The position numbers and the translations under genes were made by a program. DNA of 64,000 bases from Rugamonas sp045984285 (GTDB taxonomy: Bacteria > Pseudomonadota > Gammaproteobacteria > Burkholderiales > Burkholderiaceae_D), in the NCBI RefSeq assembly GCF_045984285.3, contig NZ_JBJQIK030000014.1, positions 1-64,000 on the forward strand, written 5' to 3'. The notes beneath the pieces are model-generated. The model worked only from the letters and a program-made list of their open reading frames with translations, was not told the DNA's origin and did not search any database. Position 1 is the first letter of the stretch. Each line of letters starts with the position of its first letter. This document shows positions 9,918-19,753 of the stretch, one piece after another.

Positions 9918-10367
9918 ATGCGTCACATCATTCACGCTGCACTCATCGCTGCAAGCGCCCTTTCCGGCGCCGCCTTTGCGGCCGACATGAATTCCCCGGT
10001 CGGCCTGTGGAAGAACATCGACGACAAGAGCGGCAAGCCAAAAGCGCTGATCCGCATCAGCGAAGCAAACGGCATCTACCAGGGCAAGATCGAAAAGCTG
10101 TTCCGTCCCGCGGACCAGGACCAGAACCCCAAATGCGAGAAATGCGAAGGCGCCGACAAGGGCCAGCCGCTGATCGGCCTCGCCATCATCAAGGACATCA
10201 GGAAGGATGACGATGAGTACAGCGGCGGCACCATCATGGATCCGGAAAACGGCAAGACCTACAAGAGCAAGATGAAGCTGGTGGACGGCGGCAAGAAACT
10301 GGATGTGCGCGGCTACATCGGCACCCCGCTGCTGGGCCGCTCCCAGACCTGGGTGCGCGAAGAGTAG
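9918..10367 (+). CDS. Secreted DUF2147 protein
   Basis: A 149-aa protein with signal peptide MRHIIHAALIAASALSGAAFAA. The mature part has the DUF2147 pattern: SPVGLWKNIDD, ALIRISEANGIYQGKIEKL, a CEKCEG pair of Cys, PLIGLAIIKDI, YSGGTIMDPENGKTYKSKM, and LDVRGYIGTPLLGRSQTWVR. Members are small periplasmic lipocalin-like proteins of unknown role. Start: ATG at 9918 with GGAGG eight bases upstream; the open frame to 9852 lacks both a signal peptide and a ribosome binding site. Confidence 0.88.
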   Translation: MRHIIHAALIAASALSGAAFAADMNSPVGLWKNIDDKSGKPKALIRISEANGIYQGKIEKLFRPADQDQNPKCEKCEGADKGQPLIGLAIIKDIRKDDDEYSGGTIMDPENGKTYKSKMKLVDGGKKLDVRGYIGTPLLGRSQTWVREE

Positions 10368-10376
10368 AAAAAAAAT

Positions 10377-10403
10377 GGGCTCCCCCGGAGGATGAGGGAG
10401 CCC
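10377..10403 (+). terminator. Inverted repeat after the DUF2147 gene
   Basis: GGGCTCCC and GGGAGCCC are perfect 8-bp arms around an 11-base loop, ten bases after the stop codon. A run of eight A precedes it and no T run follows, so as a terminator it would fit the minus strand better than the plus strand; its direction is unclear. Confidence 0.5.
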
Positions 10404-10541
10404 TAAATTACAACACTTCCTGCCACTTGGCAGGTGCCATTATGCCGAGATGAGGCGCCCAGTAATTCAGTAAGATTTGGGCAAATTTGTAATCAATTGT
10501 CGAAGGGGCAGATGTCCCCTCCCGCGCGGCGCGGCGCTTGA

Positions 10542-10547
10542 TACAAT
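10542..10547 (+). promoter_or_regulatory. Possible -10 box for the second binding-protein gene
   Basis: TACAAT lies 26 bases before the ATG at 10574. A TTG-type start at 10538 would sit on this box, which supports the later ATG. Confidence 0.4.
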
Positions 10548-10573
10548 CGCAGTTCAGCTTCCTGTCGACCTGC

Positions 10574-11296
10574 ATGCGATCCCTGTTCTGCTCACTCCTG
10601 GCCTGCCTGATCCTGCCCGCATTTGCCGGGCCTTTGCGCGTTGTCACCAGCGACCTGCCGCCGCTGTCGATCGAACAGGGAGCCGGACAACAGGGCGCGC
10701 TGGTGGACATCGTCACTGAAGTGGCGCGCCGCGCAGATGTGCCCGTCCAGATCCAGTTCGTGCCGTGGAAGCGCGCGCTCTTTCTGGTTGCCACCGTTCC
10801 CAATACCGCCATCTTTCCGCTGACGCGCAACGCCCAGCGCGAGAAAAGCTACCGCTGGATCACACCCCTGCACTACGAGAAGTTTGTTTTTATCGGTGAG
10901 GAAGGCCGCGCGCCGGTGACGGATGCCGCAGCGCTCAGGAACCGCCCGGTGGCGATCCTGCGCGGCTCCGTGCAGATAGAGAACCTGAAGAAGCTGGGCT
11001 ACACCCAGCTGATCGAAACCACCACGGTGCAGGGCGGCCTGCGCCTTGTGAAGCTGGGCATCGCCGATGCGGTGTTCGGCGACCAGGACATCATCAGCGG
11101 CACCGCCCACAGCTATTTCCCCGACATGCAGATCACCATCAGCAAGCCGGTGACGAAGGCCGAAACCTGGCTGGGCGGTTCGCCGGATATGGACGATGCA
11201 ACGGCCGCGCGCCTGCAGGCTGCAATGAAGGCCGTCGTCAAGGACGGCACCTATGCGCGGCTGCTGAAAAACTATGGCTTGCGGGCTCCCCGCTAG
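10574..11296 (+). CDS. Periplasmic solute-binding protein, family 3-like (orphan)
   Basis: A 240-aa protein with a signal peptide (MRSLFCSLLACLILPAFA) and a mature start LRVVTSDLPPLSIEQG, followed by GALVDIVTEVARRADVPVQIQFVPWKRAL: the usual first lobe of family 3 binding proteins. The second lobe shows NRPVAILRGS and LGIADAVFGDQ. Distant from the protein at 9033 but of the same broad class. No transport partner is adjacent. Ligand unknown. Start at 10574 opens the signal peptide; the upstream TTG overlaps the likely promoter. Confidence 0.77.
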   Translation: MRSLFCSLLACLILPAFAGPLRVVTSDLPPLSIEQGAGQQGALVDIVTEVARRADVPVQIQFVPWKRALFLVATVPNTAIFPLTRNAQREKSYRWITPLHYEKFVFIGEEGRAPVTDAAALRNRPVAILRGSVQIENLKKLGYTQLIETTTVQGGLRLVKLGIADAVFGDQDIISGTAHSYFPDMQITISKPVTKAETWLGGSPDMDDATAARLQAAMKAVVKDGTYARLLKNYGLRAPR

Positions 11297-11302
11297 GGGC
11301 GC

Positions 11303-12061
11303 TTAACGCGCCGACCTCAGTTCGATCTCGAACAGGCGCGGCCACCGTTTGCCGGTGACGAAGAGACGTTTCTGCTTGCTGTCGTATGCGATGCCGTTCA
11401 GGACATTGTCCGAATCCGGCGCTACGCCGGCTTTGGCGGACAGGCCCTTAAGGTCGATCCAGCCGATCACGCGGCCGGTGATGGGATCGATGCGTGCAAT
11501 GCGGTCGGTCTGCCACACATTGGCGTAGATGATACCGTCCACCCACTCCAGCTCATTGAGTTTTGGCACCGGCTGGCCGTCGGCGGTAACGTGGATGCGG
11601 CGCTGCTCCTGCATGGTTGCGGGATCGAGCACGCGGATATAAGGACTGCCGTCGCTCATGTACACGCGCTGGCCATCGCTGGTGAGGCCCCAGCCTTCTC
11701 CCTGGTAGCGGAAGGTGGCTTTGGCCTCGAAGCTGGCCGCATCGAGCACGAAGCCGCCCTGGTTCATCCAGGTCAGCGCCATGATGTTGCTGCCGACCAG
11801 CGCAATGCCTTCGCCGAACACCTGCTCCGGCAGGTCGCGTTTCTGCAGTACCTTGCCGGTCGCGATGTCCACCTTGCGCACGGAGGACGCGCCGTACTGG
11901 CCGGTGCTCTCGTACAGGAAGCCATCCTTGAAGAACAGCCCCTGCGTGAACGCCTGCGCATCGTGCGGATAGCTGTGCTTGACCGTGTAGCCCTGCACCG
12001 GCACCGCAGCGCCGGCAATGCCGCCGAGGCAAAGAGAAATCAGCGCGAGCAGCTTACGCAT
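11303..12061 (-). CDS. Glutaminyl-peptide cyclotransferase (plant/bacterial type)
   Basis: Converts N-terminal Gln of peptides to pyroglutamate; this is the five-bladed beta-propeller type, unrelated to the zinc-dependent animal enzyme. The 252-aa protein has a signal peptide (MRKLLALISLCLGGIAGAA) and the family blocks YPHDAQAFTQGLFF, YESTGQYGASSVRKVD, FGEGIAL, GEGWGLTSDG, LNELEWVDGIIYANVWQTDRI and VLNGIAYD. Probably periplasmic. Its ATG lies within the last eight bases of ruvB, so it is likely translated from the same message. What it modifies here is unknown. Confidence 0.9.
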   Translation of the reverse strand: MRKLLALISLCLGGIAGAAVPVQGYTVKHSYPHDAQAFTQGLFFKDGFLYESTGQYGASSVRKVDIATGKVLQKRDLPEQVFGEGIALVGSNIMALTWMNQGGFVLDAASFEAKATFRYQGEGWGLTSDGQRVYMSDGSPYIRVLDPATMQEQRRIHVTADGQPVPKLNELEWVDGIIYANVWQTDRIARIDPITGRVIGWIDLKGLSAKAGVAPDSDNVLNGIAYDSKQKRLFVTGKRWPRLFEIELRSAR

Positions 12062-13109
12062 CCCACAGGTCTCCGGTTGGGTTGGTGCGCGGCGGGGTGG
12101 CGCCGAAGTGCTGGTAGGCGGCCGGCGTGGCGACCCGGCCGCGCGGGGTGCGCTGCAGGTAGCCTTGCTGGATCAGGTAAGGTTCCAGCACGTCCTCGAT
12201 GGTGTCCGCCGCTTCCCCGATGGCGGCGGCGAGGTTGCCGATGCCGACCGGACCGCCGCCGAATTTGTACAGCACCGCTTCCAGCAGCTTGCGGTCCATC
12301 ACGTCAAAGCCCACGCTGTCCACGTCCAGCATGCGCAGCGCGGCATCGGCCACGGCCTTGGTGATATCGCCGTTGCCCTTCACTTCCGCGTAGTCGCGCA
12401 CGCGGCGCAGCAGGCGGTTGGCGATACGCGGCGTGCCGCGCGCGCGGCGCGCAATTTCCACGGCGCCGCTGTCGTCGATATTCGCCTTCAGCAGCGCGGC
12501 GCTGCGGGTGACGATTTTCGCCAGTTCATCGGTGGTGTAGAACTCCAGGCGCGCGACGATGCCGAAGCGGTCGCGCAGCGGGTTGGTCAGCATGCCCGCG
12601 CGGGTGGTGGCGCCCACCAGCGTGAAGGGCTGCAGGTCCAGCTTGACCGAGCGCGCCGCAGGGCCTTCGCCGATCATGATGTCGATCTGGTAGTCCTCCA
12701 GCGCCGGGTACAGGATCTCCTCGACCACCGGCGACAGGCGGTGGATCTCGTCGATGAACAGCACATCGTTCGCTTCGAGATTGGTGAGGATGGCGGCCAG
12801 GTCGCCCGGACGTTCCAGCACGGGGCCGGAAGTCTGGCGCAGGTTCACGCCCATTTCGCGCGCGATGATGTTGGCCAGCGTGGTCTTGCCCAGGCCCGGG
12901 GGGCCGAACAGCAGCGTGTGGTCCAGCGCCTCGCTGCGCTTGCGCGCGGCAGAGATGAAGATCTCCAGCTGGTCGCGGATTTTCGACTGCCCGACATATT
13001 CATCGAGATGCTTGGGCCGCAACGCGCGCTCGATCGCTTCCTCGTTCGGCGAGGAAGGCGCGGCATCGATGATGCGCTGTTCGGTGAAATTGTCGGTCTG
13101 AATGCTCAT
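12054..13109 (-). CDS. ruvB: Holliday junction branch migration ATPase RuvB
   Basis: Hexameric AAA+ motor that pulls DNA through the RuvA-bound Holliday junction. The 351-aa protein contains LDEYVGQSKI, Walker A GPPGLGKTTLA, Walker B FIDEIHRL, the sensor region GATTRAGMLTNPLRDRFGI, and the C-terminal winged helix ending GYLQRTPRGR. Start: ATG at 13109; a GTG at 13112 is directly before it. It is separated from ruvA by a YciI-like gene on the same strand and overlaps the glutaminyl cyclase gene. Confidence 0.97.
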   Translation of the reverse strand: MSIQTDNFTEQRIIDAAPSSPNEEAIERALRPKHLDEYVGQSKIRDQLEIFISAARKRSEALDHTLLFGPPGLGKTTLANIIAREMGVNLRQTSGPVLERPGDLAAILTNLEANDVLFIDEIHRLSPVVEEILYPALEDYQIDIMIGEGPAARSVKLDLQPFTLVGATTRAGMLTNPLRDRFGIVARLEFYTTDELAKIVTRSAALLKANIDDSGAVEIARRARGTPRIANRLLRRVRDYAEVKGNGDITKAVADAALRMLDVDSVGFDVMDRKLLEAVLYKFGGGPVGIGNLAAAIGEAADTIEDVLEPYLIQQGYLQRTPRGRVATPAAYQHFGATPPRTNPTGDLWDA

Positions 13110-13169
13110 CACGTGATTCTACCAAGCCTTCGGCCATGGCAGGCGGCTCATTCGCGGAGCGAACGCAGG

Positions 13170-13625
13170 CTATTTTGCGGCCGGCTTAGCGATTGTCGGG
13201 TGCACGCGGTTCACCATCATCAGGGCGGCGGAGCCGAAGTGGGTGTGGTACTCCGCCACCATTTCGCCCTTGATGATGACCGGGTCGGTGGCAACCAGCT
13301 TTTTGGCCTCGTCGATGCTGTCCACCGGCAGGATGAAAATGCCGCGCGCGCCATCCACGCCGTCCAGCGGGCCGGCGTAGGCCAGCTTGCCCTGGTCGGC
13401 CAGGCGCTGCATGTTGGCGAAGTGGCCGGCGAACATTTCCTTGCGCTCGGCGCCTTCCGGCACCTTGCTGGGGCCGGTGCGCAGGATCACGAGTACGTAG
13501 CGGCGCAGGCCGTTGTCATTGGCGCCGAGGGACTTCGCCAGCTCCGCGTCATAGGCGGGCGCCGTTTGCGCCTGGGCGGAAAGCGAGAGGATAGCGAATG
13601 CGAGTGCTGCACAGAGCTTGTTCAT
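13170..13625 (-). CDS. Secreted YciI-like protein between ruvA and ruvB
   Basis: A 151-aa protein with a signal peptide (MNKLCAALAFAILSLSAQA). The mature part contains YVLVILRTGP, an HFANMQRLADQGKLAYAGPL block, and a GIFILPVDSIDEAKKLVATDP strand-helix, which is the ferredoxin-like fold of YciI/YCII-related proteins. The exported form is unusual, since most YciI proteins are cytoplasmic. The gene sits in the ruv cluster in the same direction, 22 bases from the ruvA stop. Function unknown. Start at 13625 opens the signal peptide. Confidence 0.82.
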   Translation of the reverse strand: MNKLCAALAFAILSLSAQAQTAPAYDAELAKSLGANDNGLRRYVLVILRTGPSKVPEGAERKEMFAGHFANMQRLADQGKLAYAGPLDGVDGARGIFILPVDSIDEAKKLVATDPVIIKGEMVAEYHTHFGSAALMMVNRVHPTIAKPAAK

Positions 13626-13647
13626 GGCCGTCTCCTTGTGAAAAAGT

Positions 13648-14223
13648 TCAGCCCTTGGACAGGGCCTTCAGCGCCTGCTTGATGCCGTCCGAGACGGAGG
13701 CGCCGGCCGGCACGGTTTTCAGCGCCAGCAGCGCTTCCTTGTCCGAGTAGCCCAGCGCCAGCAGCGCATTCAGGATATCGGTCTGGGAATCGGCCACCGG
13801 ATGCGCGCCCGCGCCGATGTCGGCGCCCAGCTTGCCCTTCAGTTCCAGCAGCAGGCGCTCGGCGGTTTTCTTGCCGATGCCGGGCACCTTGACCAGGCGC
13901 CCCGCTTCCTGGCGCGTGACCGCCTGCGCCAGGTCGGGAATCGACATGCCGGACAAAATCGACAGCGCGGTGCGCGCGCCGATGCCGCTGATCTTGATGA
14001 GCTGGCGGAACACCGCGCGTTCCTCGGCATTGCCGAAGCCGAACAGCAGGTGCGCATCCTCGCGCACGGTGAGGTGGGTATAGAGCACCACGCGCTCGCC
14101 GGTACCCGGCAGGTTGTAGAAGGTGCTCATCGGGACGTCGACTTCGTAGCCGACGCCCTGTACGTCCACCAGCAGTTGCGGCGGGTTCTTTTCAAGCAGA
14201 ACCCCGGAGAGGCGTCCGATCAT
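13648..14223 (-). CDS. ruvA: Holliday junction branch migration protein RuvA
   Basis: Tetrameric DNA-binding subunit that holds the four-way junction and recruits RuvB. The 191-aa protein has the N-terminal OB fold (MIGRLSGVLLEKNPPQLLVD), helix-hairpin-helix motifs (LIKISGIGARTALSILSG and LVKVPGIGKKTAERLLLEL) and the C-terminal RuvB-binding helices (ALLALGYSDKEALLAL). Length and order are normal. It lies 27 bases after ruvC. Confidence 0.97.
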   Translation of the reverse strand: MIGRLSGVLLEKNPPQLLVDVQGVGYEVDVPMSTFYNLPGTGERVVLYTHLTVREDAHLLFGFGNAEERAVFRQLIKISGIGARTALSILSGMSIPDLAQAVTRQEAGRLVKVPGIGKKTAERLLLELKGKLGADIGAGAHPVADSQTDILNALLALGYSDKEALLALKTVPAGASVSDGIKQALKALSKG

Positions 14224-14250
14224 GGGAATACCTTGGGAAAAAGAGACAGT

Positions 14251-14787
14251 TTAGCCGACCAGGCGGCCGCGCCGCATGCGCAGGCCGGCGAGGTTCGGCG
14301 CGATGTTGCTGATGACGGACAGCGTGGTGTTGCTGTGGGCGTGGCAGATGGCGACGCCCAGCGCGTCGGCGGCGTCGGTGCCGGGCAGGCCGGGCAGCGC
14401 CAGCAGGCGCGCGACCATGTCCTGCACCTGCGGCTTGGCGGCGCGGCCGGTGCCGACCACGGCCTGCTTCACCTGCGTGGGCGAGTATTCGGCCACCGAC
14501 AGGTCATGCGTGACCAGCGCGCAGATCGCCGCGCCGCGGGCCTGGCCCAGCAGCAGCGTGGATTGCGGGTTGACGTTGACGAAGACTTTTTCGATGGCGG
14601 CGCAGTCGGGCTGGTAGGTGGCGGCCAGCTGGCTCACGCCGTCGAGGATGATCTTGAGCCTTGCAGGCAGGTCGCCTTCGCCGCTCTTGATGGTGCCGGA
14701 GGCGATGTAGCGCAGCTTGCTGCCCTGCTTGTGTATGACGCCGAAGCCTGTGGTGCGCAGGCCGGGGTCGATGCCGAGGATGATCAT
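14251..14787 (-). CDS. ruvC: Holliday junction resolvase RuvC
   Basis: Dimeric endonuclease that cuts Holliday junctions. The 178-aa protein starts MIILGIDPGLRTTGFGVI, with the first catalytic Asp; later acidic residues are in CAAIEKVFVN and DAADALGVAICHAH, matching the D/E/D set of the family. It is the first gene of the ruv group, downstream of purH with a palindromic element between them. Confidence 0.97.
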   Translation of the reverse strand: MIILGIDPGLRTTGFGVIHKQGSKLRYIASGTIKSGEGDLPARLKIILDGVSQLAATYQPDCAAIEKVFVNVNPQSTLLLGQARGAAICALVTHDLSVAEYSPTQVKQAVVGTGRAAKPQVQDMVARLLALPGLPGTDAADALGVAICHAHSNTTLSVISNIAPNLAGLRMRRGRLVG

Positions 14788-14854
14788 TGACTGATTGTAG
14801 GCAGTCTGCTGCTGGGAGGCAAGCTGACTGTGTTCGGTGGCGGACTGGGAGTTC

Positions 14855-14899
14855 GGGGACAGACCCTGGTTTCGCTACGCGAAAGCAGGGTCTGTCCCC
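14855..14899. repeat. 45-bp REP-like palindrome between purH and ruvC
   Basis: GGGGACAGACCCT and AGGGTCTGTCCCC are perfect 13-base arms. The inside continues the pairing through GTTTCGC and GCGAAA with one mismatch to a three-base TAC loop, so almost the whole element folds into one hairpin. Similar extragenic palindromes with GGTCTGTCCCC cores recur in Massilia-like genomes as I recall. It could also act as a terminator for purH. Confidence 0.75.
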
Positions 14900-14911
14900 T
14901 CGGCCAACGAA

Positions 14912-16498
<1,587 letters not shown>

Positions 16499-16591
16499 GG
16501 CTATCTGGAGGTTGTGAAAATTCTGGTTGTACCGAACCACCGGCCGCAGCGGCCGGTCACAGCCACGCAATAGCCGGACGGAAAAAGAGCC

Positions 16592-16825
16592 TTACAGCAG
16601 GCCGTGTTCCTGTAATTTTTTTCGCAGCGTGTTGCGATTGATACCGAGCATTTGCGCGGCGTGCGACTGGTTGCCGTCGGCACGCGTCATCACCACTTCG
16701 AGGATAGGCTTCTCGACCGTCAGCACCACCATGTCGTAGATATTCGAAGCCTGCTGCTCGCCCAGGTCGTTGAAGTAGTCTTCAAGGCTTTTCTGGACGA
16801 CTTCCTGGATACTTTCTTTGCTCAT
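16592..16825 (-). CDS. fis: Fis-family DNA-binding protein
   Basis: A 77-aa protein with the Fis C-terminal helix-turn-helix (GNQSHAAQMLGINRNTLRKKL) preceded by helices ending TVEKPILEVVMTRADG. It is the short beta-proteobacterial form, a nucleoid-associated bending protein that influences recombination and transcription of stable RNA genes. The dusB-fis gene pair is conserved widely among proteobacteria and is present here 44 bases apart. Confidence 0.93.
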   Translation of the reverse strand: MSKESIQEVVQKSLEDYFNDLGEQQASNIYDMVVLTVEKPILEVVMTRADGNQSHAAQMLGINRNTLRKKLQEHGLL

Positions 16826-16869
16826 ATTTTTATCATTCTGCTAAATTACATGCCCCAACCGGCCACTGT

Positions 16870-17886
16870 TCAAGCGGCCAGCATTTCCTCAGGGAGGCAG
16901 TATTGTAACCGCTCCCCGTACTTCCATTGCGATTCAAAGAAGCTGTCCACCGCGCGCAGCTGCTCGTCCGTCGATTCCAGACGGTTCATGGCCTGGCGGA
17001 ATTCCTCCCCGCCCTGCAGGTCGCGCACATACCAGCCGATGTGCTTGCGCGCCGTGCGCACGCCCAGGAATTCGCCGTAAAAGGCGTAATGCGCACGCAG
17101 GTGTTCGTCCATCAGCTTGCGCACTTCCGCGACCAGCGGGCTGGGCAGGTGCTTGCCGGTGCGCAAGTAGTAATCGATTTCGCGGAAGATCCAGGGACGG
17201 CCCTGGGCGGCGCGGCCGATCATCACCGCATCGGCGCCGGTTTTGTCGAGCACGTAGCGCGCCTTTTCGGGCGTGGTGATGTCGCCGTTGGCGACCACGG
17301 GAATCTTCACTTCGGCCTTTACGGCCGCGATGGTGTCGTATTCGGCGTCGCCGGTATAGCCGTCGGCCCGGGTGCGGCCGTGCAGGGTCAGCATCTGGAT
17401 GCCGGCCTGTTCGGCAATGCGCGCGATGCGCAGCGCATTCTTGTTCTCGCGGTTCCAGCCGGTGCGGAATTTCAGCGTAACGGGCACATCCACGGCGCCG
17501 ACCACGGCGTGCAGGATGCGCTCCACCAGGTCTTCGTGCTGCAGCAGGGCCGAGCCGCACCAGTTGTTGCACACCTTTTTGACCGGGCAGCCCATATTGA
17601 TGTCGATAATCTGCGCGCCGCGGTCCACATTGAATTTGGCGCAATCGGCCAGGTCCTGCGGGTCGGCGCCGGCGATCTGCACCGCTTTCGGCTCCATCTC
17701 GCCCTCATGGTCGGTACGGCGCGAGCTTTTTTCGCTGGCCCACAGTTTCGGGTTGGAAGCGGCCATTTCCGAGACAGCATAGCCCGCGCCCAGCTCCTTG
17801 CAGAGTTGCCGGAAAGGACGATCCGTCACGCCCGCCATGGGGGCGACGAAAACGTTATTGCGCAGTAAATGAGGTCCGATTTGCAC
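16870..17886 (-). CDS. dusB: tRNA-dihydrouridine synthase B
   Basis: FMN enzyme that reduces specific uridines in tRNA. The 338-aa protein has VFVAPMAGVTDRPFR (FMN site), the catalytic Cys region DINMGCPVKKVCNNWCGSAL, LTLHGRTRADGY, VVANGDITTPEKA and MIGRAAQGRPWIF. Start: GTG at 17886 (VQIGPHLLRNNVF) with AGGAAG seven bases upstream; a TTG at 17922 would add twelve residues without family match. First gene of the dusB-fis-purH-ruv run. Confidence 0.95.
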   Translation of the reverse strand: MQIGPHLLRNNVFVAPMAGVTDRPFRQLCKELGAGYAVSEMAASNPKLWASEKSSRRTDHEGEMEPKAVQIAGADPQDLADCAKFNVDRGAQIIDINMGCPVKKVCNNWCGSALLQHEDLVERILHAVVGAVDVPVTLKFRTGWNRENKNALRIARIAEQAGIQMLTLHGRTRADGYTGDAEYDTIAAVKAEVKIPVVANGDITTPEKARYVLDKTGADAVMIGRAAQGRPWIFREIDYYLRTGKHLPSPLVAEVRKLMDEHLRAHYAFYGEFLGVRTARKHIGWYVRDLQGGEEFRQAMNRLESTDEQLRAVDSFFESQWKYGERLQYCLPEEMLAA

Positions 17887-18036
17887 GGGGCAGCTTCCTG
17901 AATCGAGCGGAGGAACCTGCAATTCTAACCCAAGGGCTGCTCAAATAATAAGCACTATTTTGTCTGAAAAAATTCCTTGTACAGCTTAAGGGTTATGAAA
18001 CACTGTTTTCATAGGGAAAATTTTCAGACGGACGTG

Positions 18037-18681
18037 CTAAATCACGTCGTCGAGTGTTGCAAGAGTGAGATGCGCCACTTCGCCCCATTGGCTGAGAAGC
18101 AACTTTCCATGCTCAAATGTAAAACGATTGATGCTGGCGTTCTTCACCTGGAAGTCGCGCGGGCTGTCCAGCGACATGCCGGTAGCGGCCCGGTAGGCGC
18201 ACTCCAGCACGCCGCCGTGGGCGACCACGGCAATGGCCTGGCCCGGGTGCTTTTCGGCCCATCTTGCCAGGGCGGCAATGCTGCGCTCGTAGAACTGGCG
18301 GAAACTTTCCGCCTTGCGCTCGCCGTGCGGCATCACAGCCTCCACATGGCGGGCCTGCCAGGCGGCAAAGTCTGCCGGGTAGCGCTCGGCGATCTCTGTA
18401 TACAGGAGGCCCTCGAAAGCGCCGTAGCCGCGTTCGCGCAGGTCCGGGTCCACGTGCAGCGGCACGTGGTGATGGGCGGCAATGGCTTCGGCCGTCTGCA
18501 GCGCCCGTTTCAGGTCGCTGGAGATGATGGCGTCCAGTTTTTCGCCGGCCAGCGCGCGGGCGGTCGCTGCCGCCTGGCGCTGCCCTTCCGGGTTGAGGTC
18601 GATATCGATATGGCCTTGCAGGCGGCGCACGGCGTTCCAGGCGGTTTCGCCATGGCGGATCAGCAGGATGGTGGTGCTCAT
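18037..18681 (-). CDS. Histidine phosphatase family protein (phosphoglycerate mutase-like)
   Basis: A 214-aa cytoplasmic protein with the phosphohistidine motif LIRHGETAWN near the N terminus, LKRALQTAEAI, LRERGYGAFEG and the second active-site His in VVAHGGVLECA. These belong to the histidine phosphatase superfamily (GpmB/CobC-like). It could be a cofactor-independent phosphatase or an alpha-ribazole phosphatase; there is no cobalamin gene nearby to support the latter. Its ATG overlaps the ybhB-like stop by four bases. Last gene of the tyrS operon. Confidence 0.88.
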   Translation of the reverse strand: MSTTILLIRHGETAWNAVRRLQGHIDIDLNPEGQRQAAATARALAGEKLDAIISSDLKRALQTAEAIAAHHHVPLHVDPDLRERGYGAFEGLLYTEIAERYPADFAAWQARHVEAVMPHGERKAESFRQFYERSIAALARWAEKHPGQAIAVVAHGGVLECAYRAATGMSLDSPRDFQVKNASINRFTFEHGKLLLSQWGEVAHLTLATLDDVI

Positions 18682-19301
18682 TTCAAGGTGTAGGTGCCGA
18701 TCGTCTGGGCTTCGTCGAGGATATGGCCGTGGATGGCGGCCATGGCTTCCGGGCCCGTGAAGCGGCCTTCCAGCGGAAAACGGGGGATATCCAGCGCGTA
18801 CAGCCGGAAAACGTAATGGTGGAGGCGCTCGTCGTTCCAGGGCGGGCACGGGCCGTCATAGCCGTAGTAGTCGCCGGCCATGTCCTTGTCGCCGGCGAAC
18901 CAGCTGGTGTAGTCGTTGACGCCGTGGCGCAGCGGGTGTGCGCCATCGGCGATGACCGGGCCGGGCTTGCCTTTCGGCGTCACGGCCTGCGAAAACTGGC
19001 CTTCGGCGATGCCCGTCATCGAAGGCGGAATGTCCACCAGCGTCCAGTGATAGAAGTCGGCGCGCGGCAGGCTGTCCGGCACCGTCTTGCCTTCCTGGTT
19101 GACGTCGCTGCCGTCGGTGGGCGCGTCGCCGTCGATGCAGAACAGCACCAGCGATTCGGTGCCGTTCGGCACGTCGTCCCAGGCAAGGTGCGGGTTGCGG
19201 TTGGCCGCGAAGCGCACGTGCGTCGCCGGGTCTTTGACGGCAAAGGCGTTGTCGCCGGGGATGGCGGCGCCATCCTTGAAGGATTCGCTCCAGAGTTTCA
19301 T
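18678..19301 (-). CDS. YbhB/YbcL family PEBP protein
   Basis: A 207-aa protein of the phosphatidylethanolamine-binding (Raf kinase inhibitor-like) family. Visible pieces: NPHLAWDDVPNGTESLVLFCIDGDAP, FYHWTLVDIPPS, NDYTSWFAG, YYGYDGPCPPWND (DGPxPP anion-binding motif) and HHYVFRLYALD. It is longer than the usual ~160-180 aa owing to loops. The bacterial role is unclear. No signal peptide, so cytoplasmic. ATGA overlaps on both sides place it inside the tyrS operon. Confidence 0.9.
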   Translation of the reverse strand: MKLWSESFKDGAAIPGDNAFAVKDPATHVRFAANRNPHLAWDDVPNGTESLVLFCIDGDAPTDGSDVNQEGKTVPDSLPRADFYHWTLVDIPPSMTGIAEGQFSQAVTPKGKPGPVIADGAHPLRHGVNDYTSWFAGDKDMAGDYYGYDGPCPPWNDERLHHYVFRLYALDIPRFPLEGRFTGPEAMAAIHGHILDEAQTIGTYTLK

Positions 19302-19753
19302 GCGCTCGCTTTCGGGTTCACCTGCAGCCAGAAGGTCACGGGGCCGTCATTGGTCAGCGACACCTTCATGTCGGCGCCGAAACGGCCGGTCTCTACTTGA
19401 GCATGCTTCGCTTTTGCCTGTCGCACGAAATACTCGAACAGGCGCCTGCCCTCTTCCGGCGCGGCCGCCGGCGTGAAAGACGGGCGCGTGCCGGATTTGG
19501 TGTCGGCCGCCAGCGTGAACTGCGGCACCAGCAGCAGGCCGCCCGCCACATCGCTCACGCTGCGGTTCATCTTGCCGGCCTCGTCCGAAAAGACGCGGTA
19601 GGACAGCAGCTTGGCGAGCAGCGCATCCGCCTCCCTTTCGGTGTCGTTGCGCTCTGCGCACACCAGCACCATCAGGCCGCCGCCGATGGCGCCGACGGTT
19701 TCGCCGTCGACCACCACCTTTGCATCGCTGACCCGCTGCAGCAGGCCGATCAT
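19298..19753 (-). CDS. dtd: D-aminoacyl-tRNA deacylase
   Basis: Removes D-amino acids (notably D-Tyr) and glycine from mischarged tRNAs. The 151-aa protein starts MIGLLQRVSDAKVVVDGE and has SVSDVAGGLLLVPQFTLAADTKSGTRPSF and the Gly-cisPro active-site loop TNDGPVTFWL. The start at 19753 overlaps the tyrS stop (ATGA); the frame remains open far upstream inside tyrS, but that is shadow. Pairing with tyrosyl-tRNA synthetase in one overlapping message makes functional sense: charging enzyme plus its proofreader. Confidence 0.96.
   Translation of the reverse strand: MIGLLQRVSDAKVVVDGETVGAIGGGLMVLVCAERNDTEREADALLAKLLSYRVFSDEAGKMNRSVSDVAGGLLLVPQFTLAADTKSGTRPSFTPAAAPEEGRRLFEYFVRQAKAKHAQVETGRFGADMKVSLTNDGPVTFWLQVNPKASA

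Noticed and set aside
10408..10830. 140-codon minus-strand frame opposite the second binding-protein gene
   Set aside because: Overlaps a well-supported gene and lacks features of its own.
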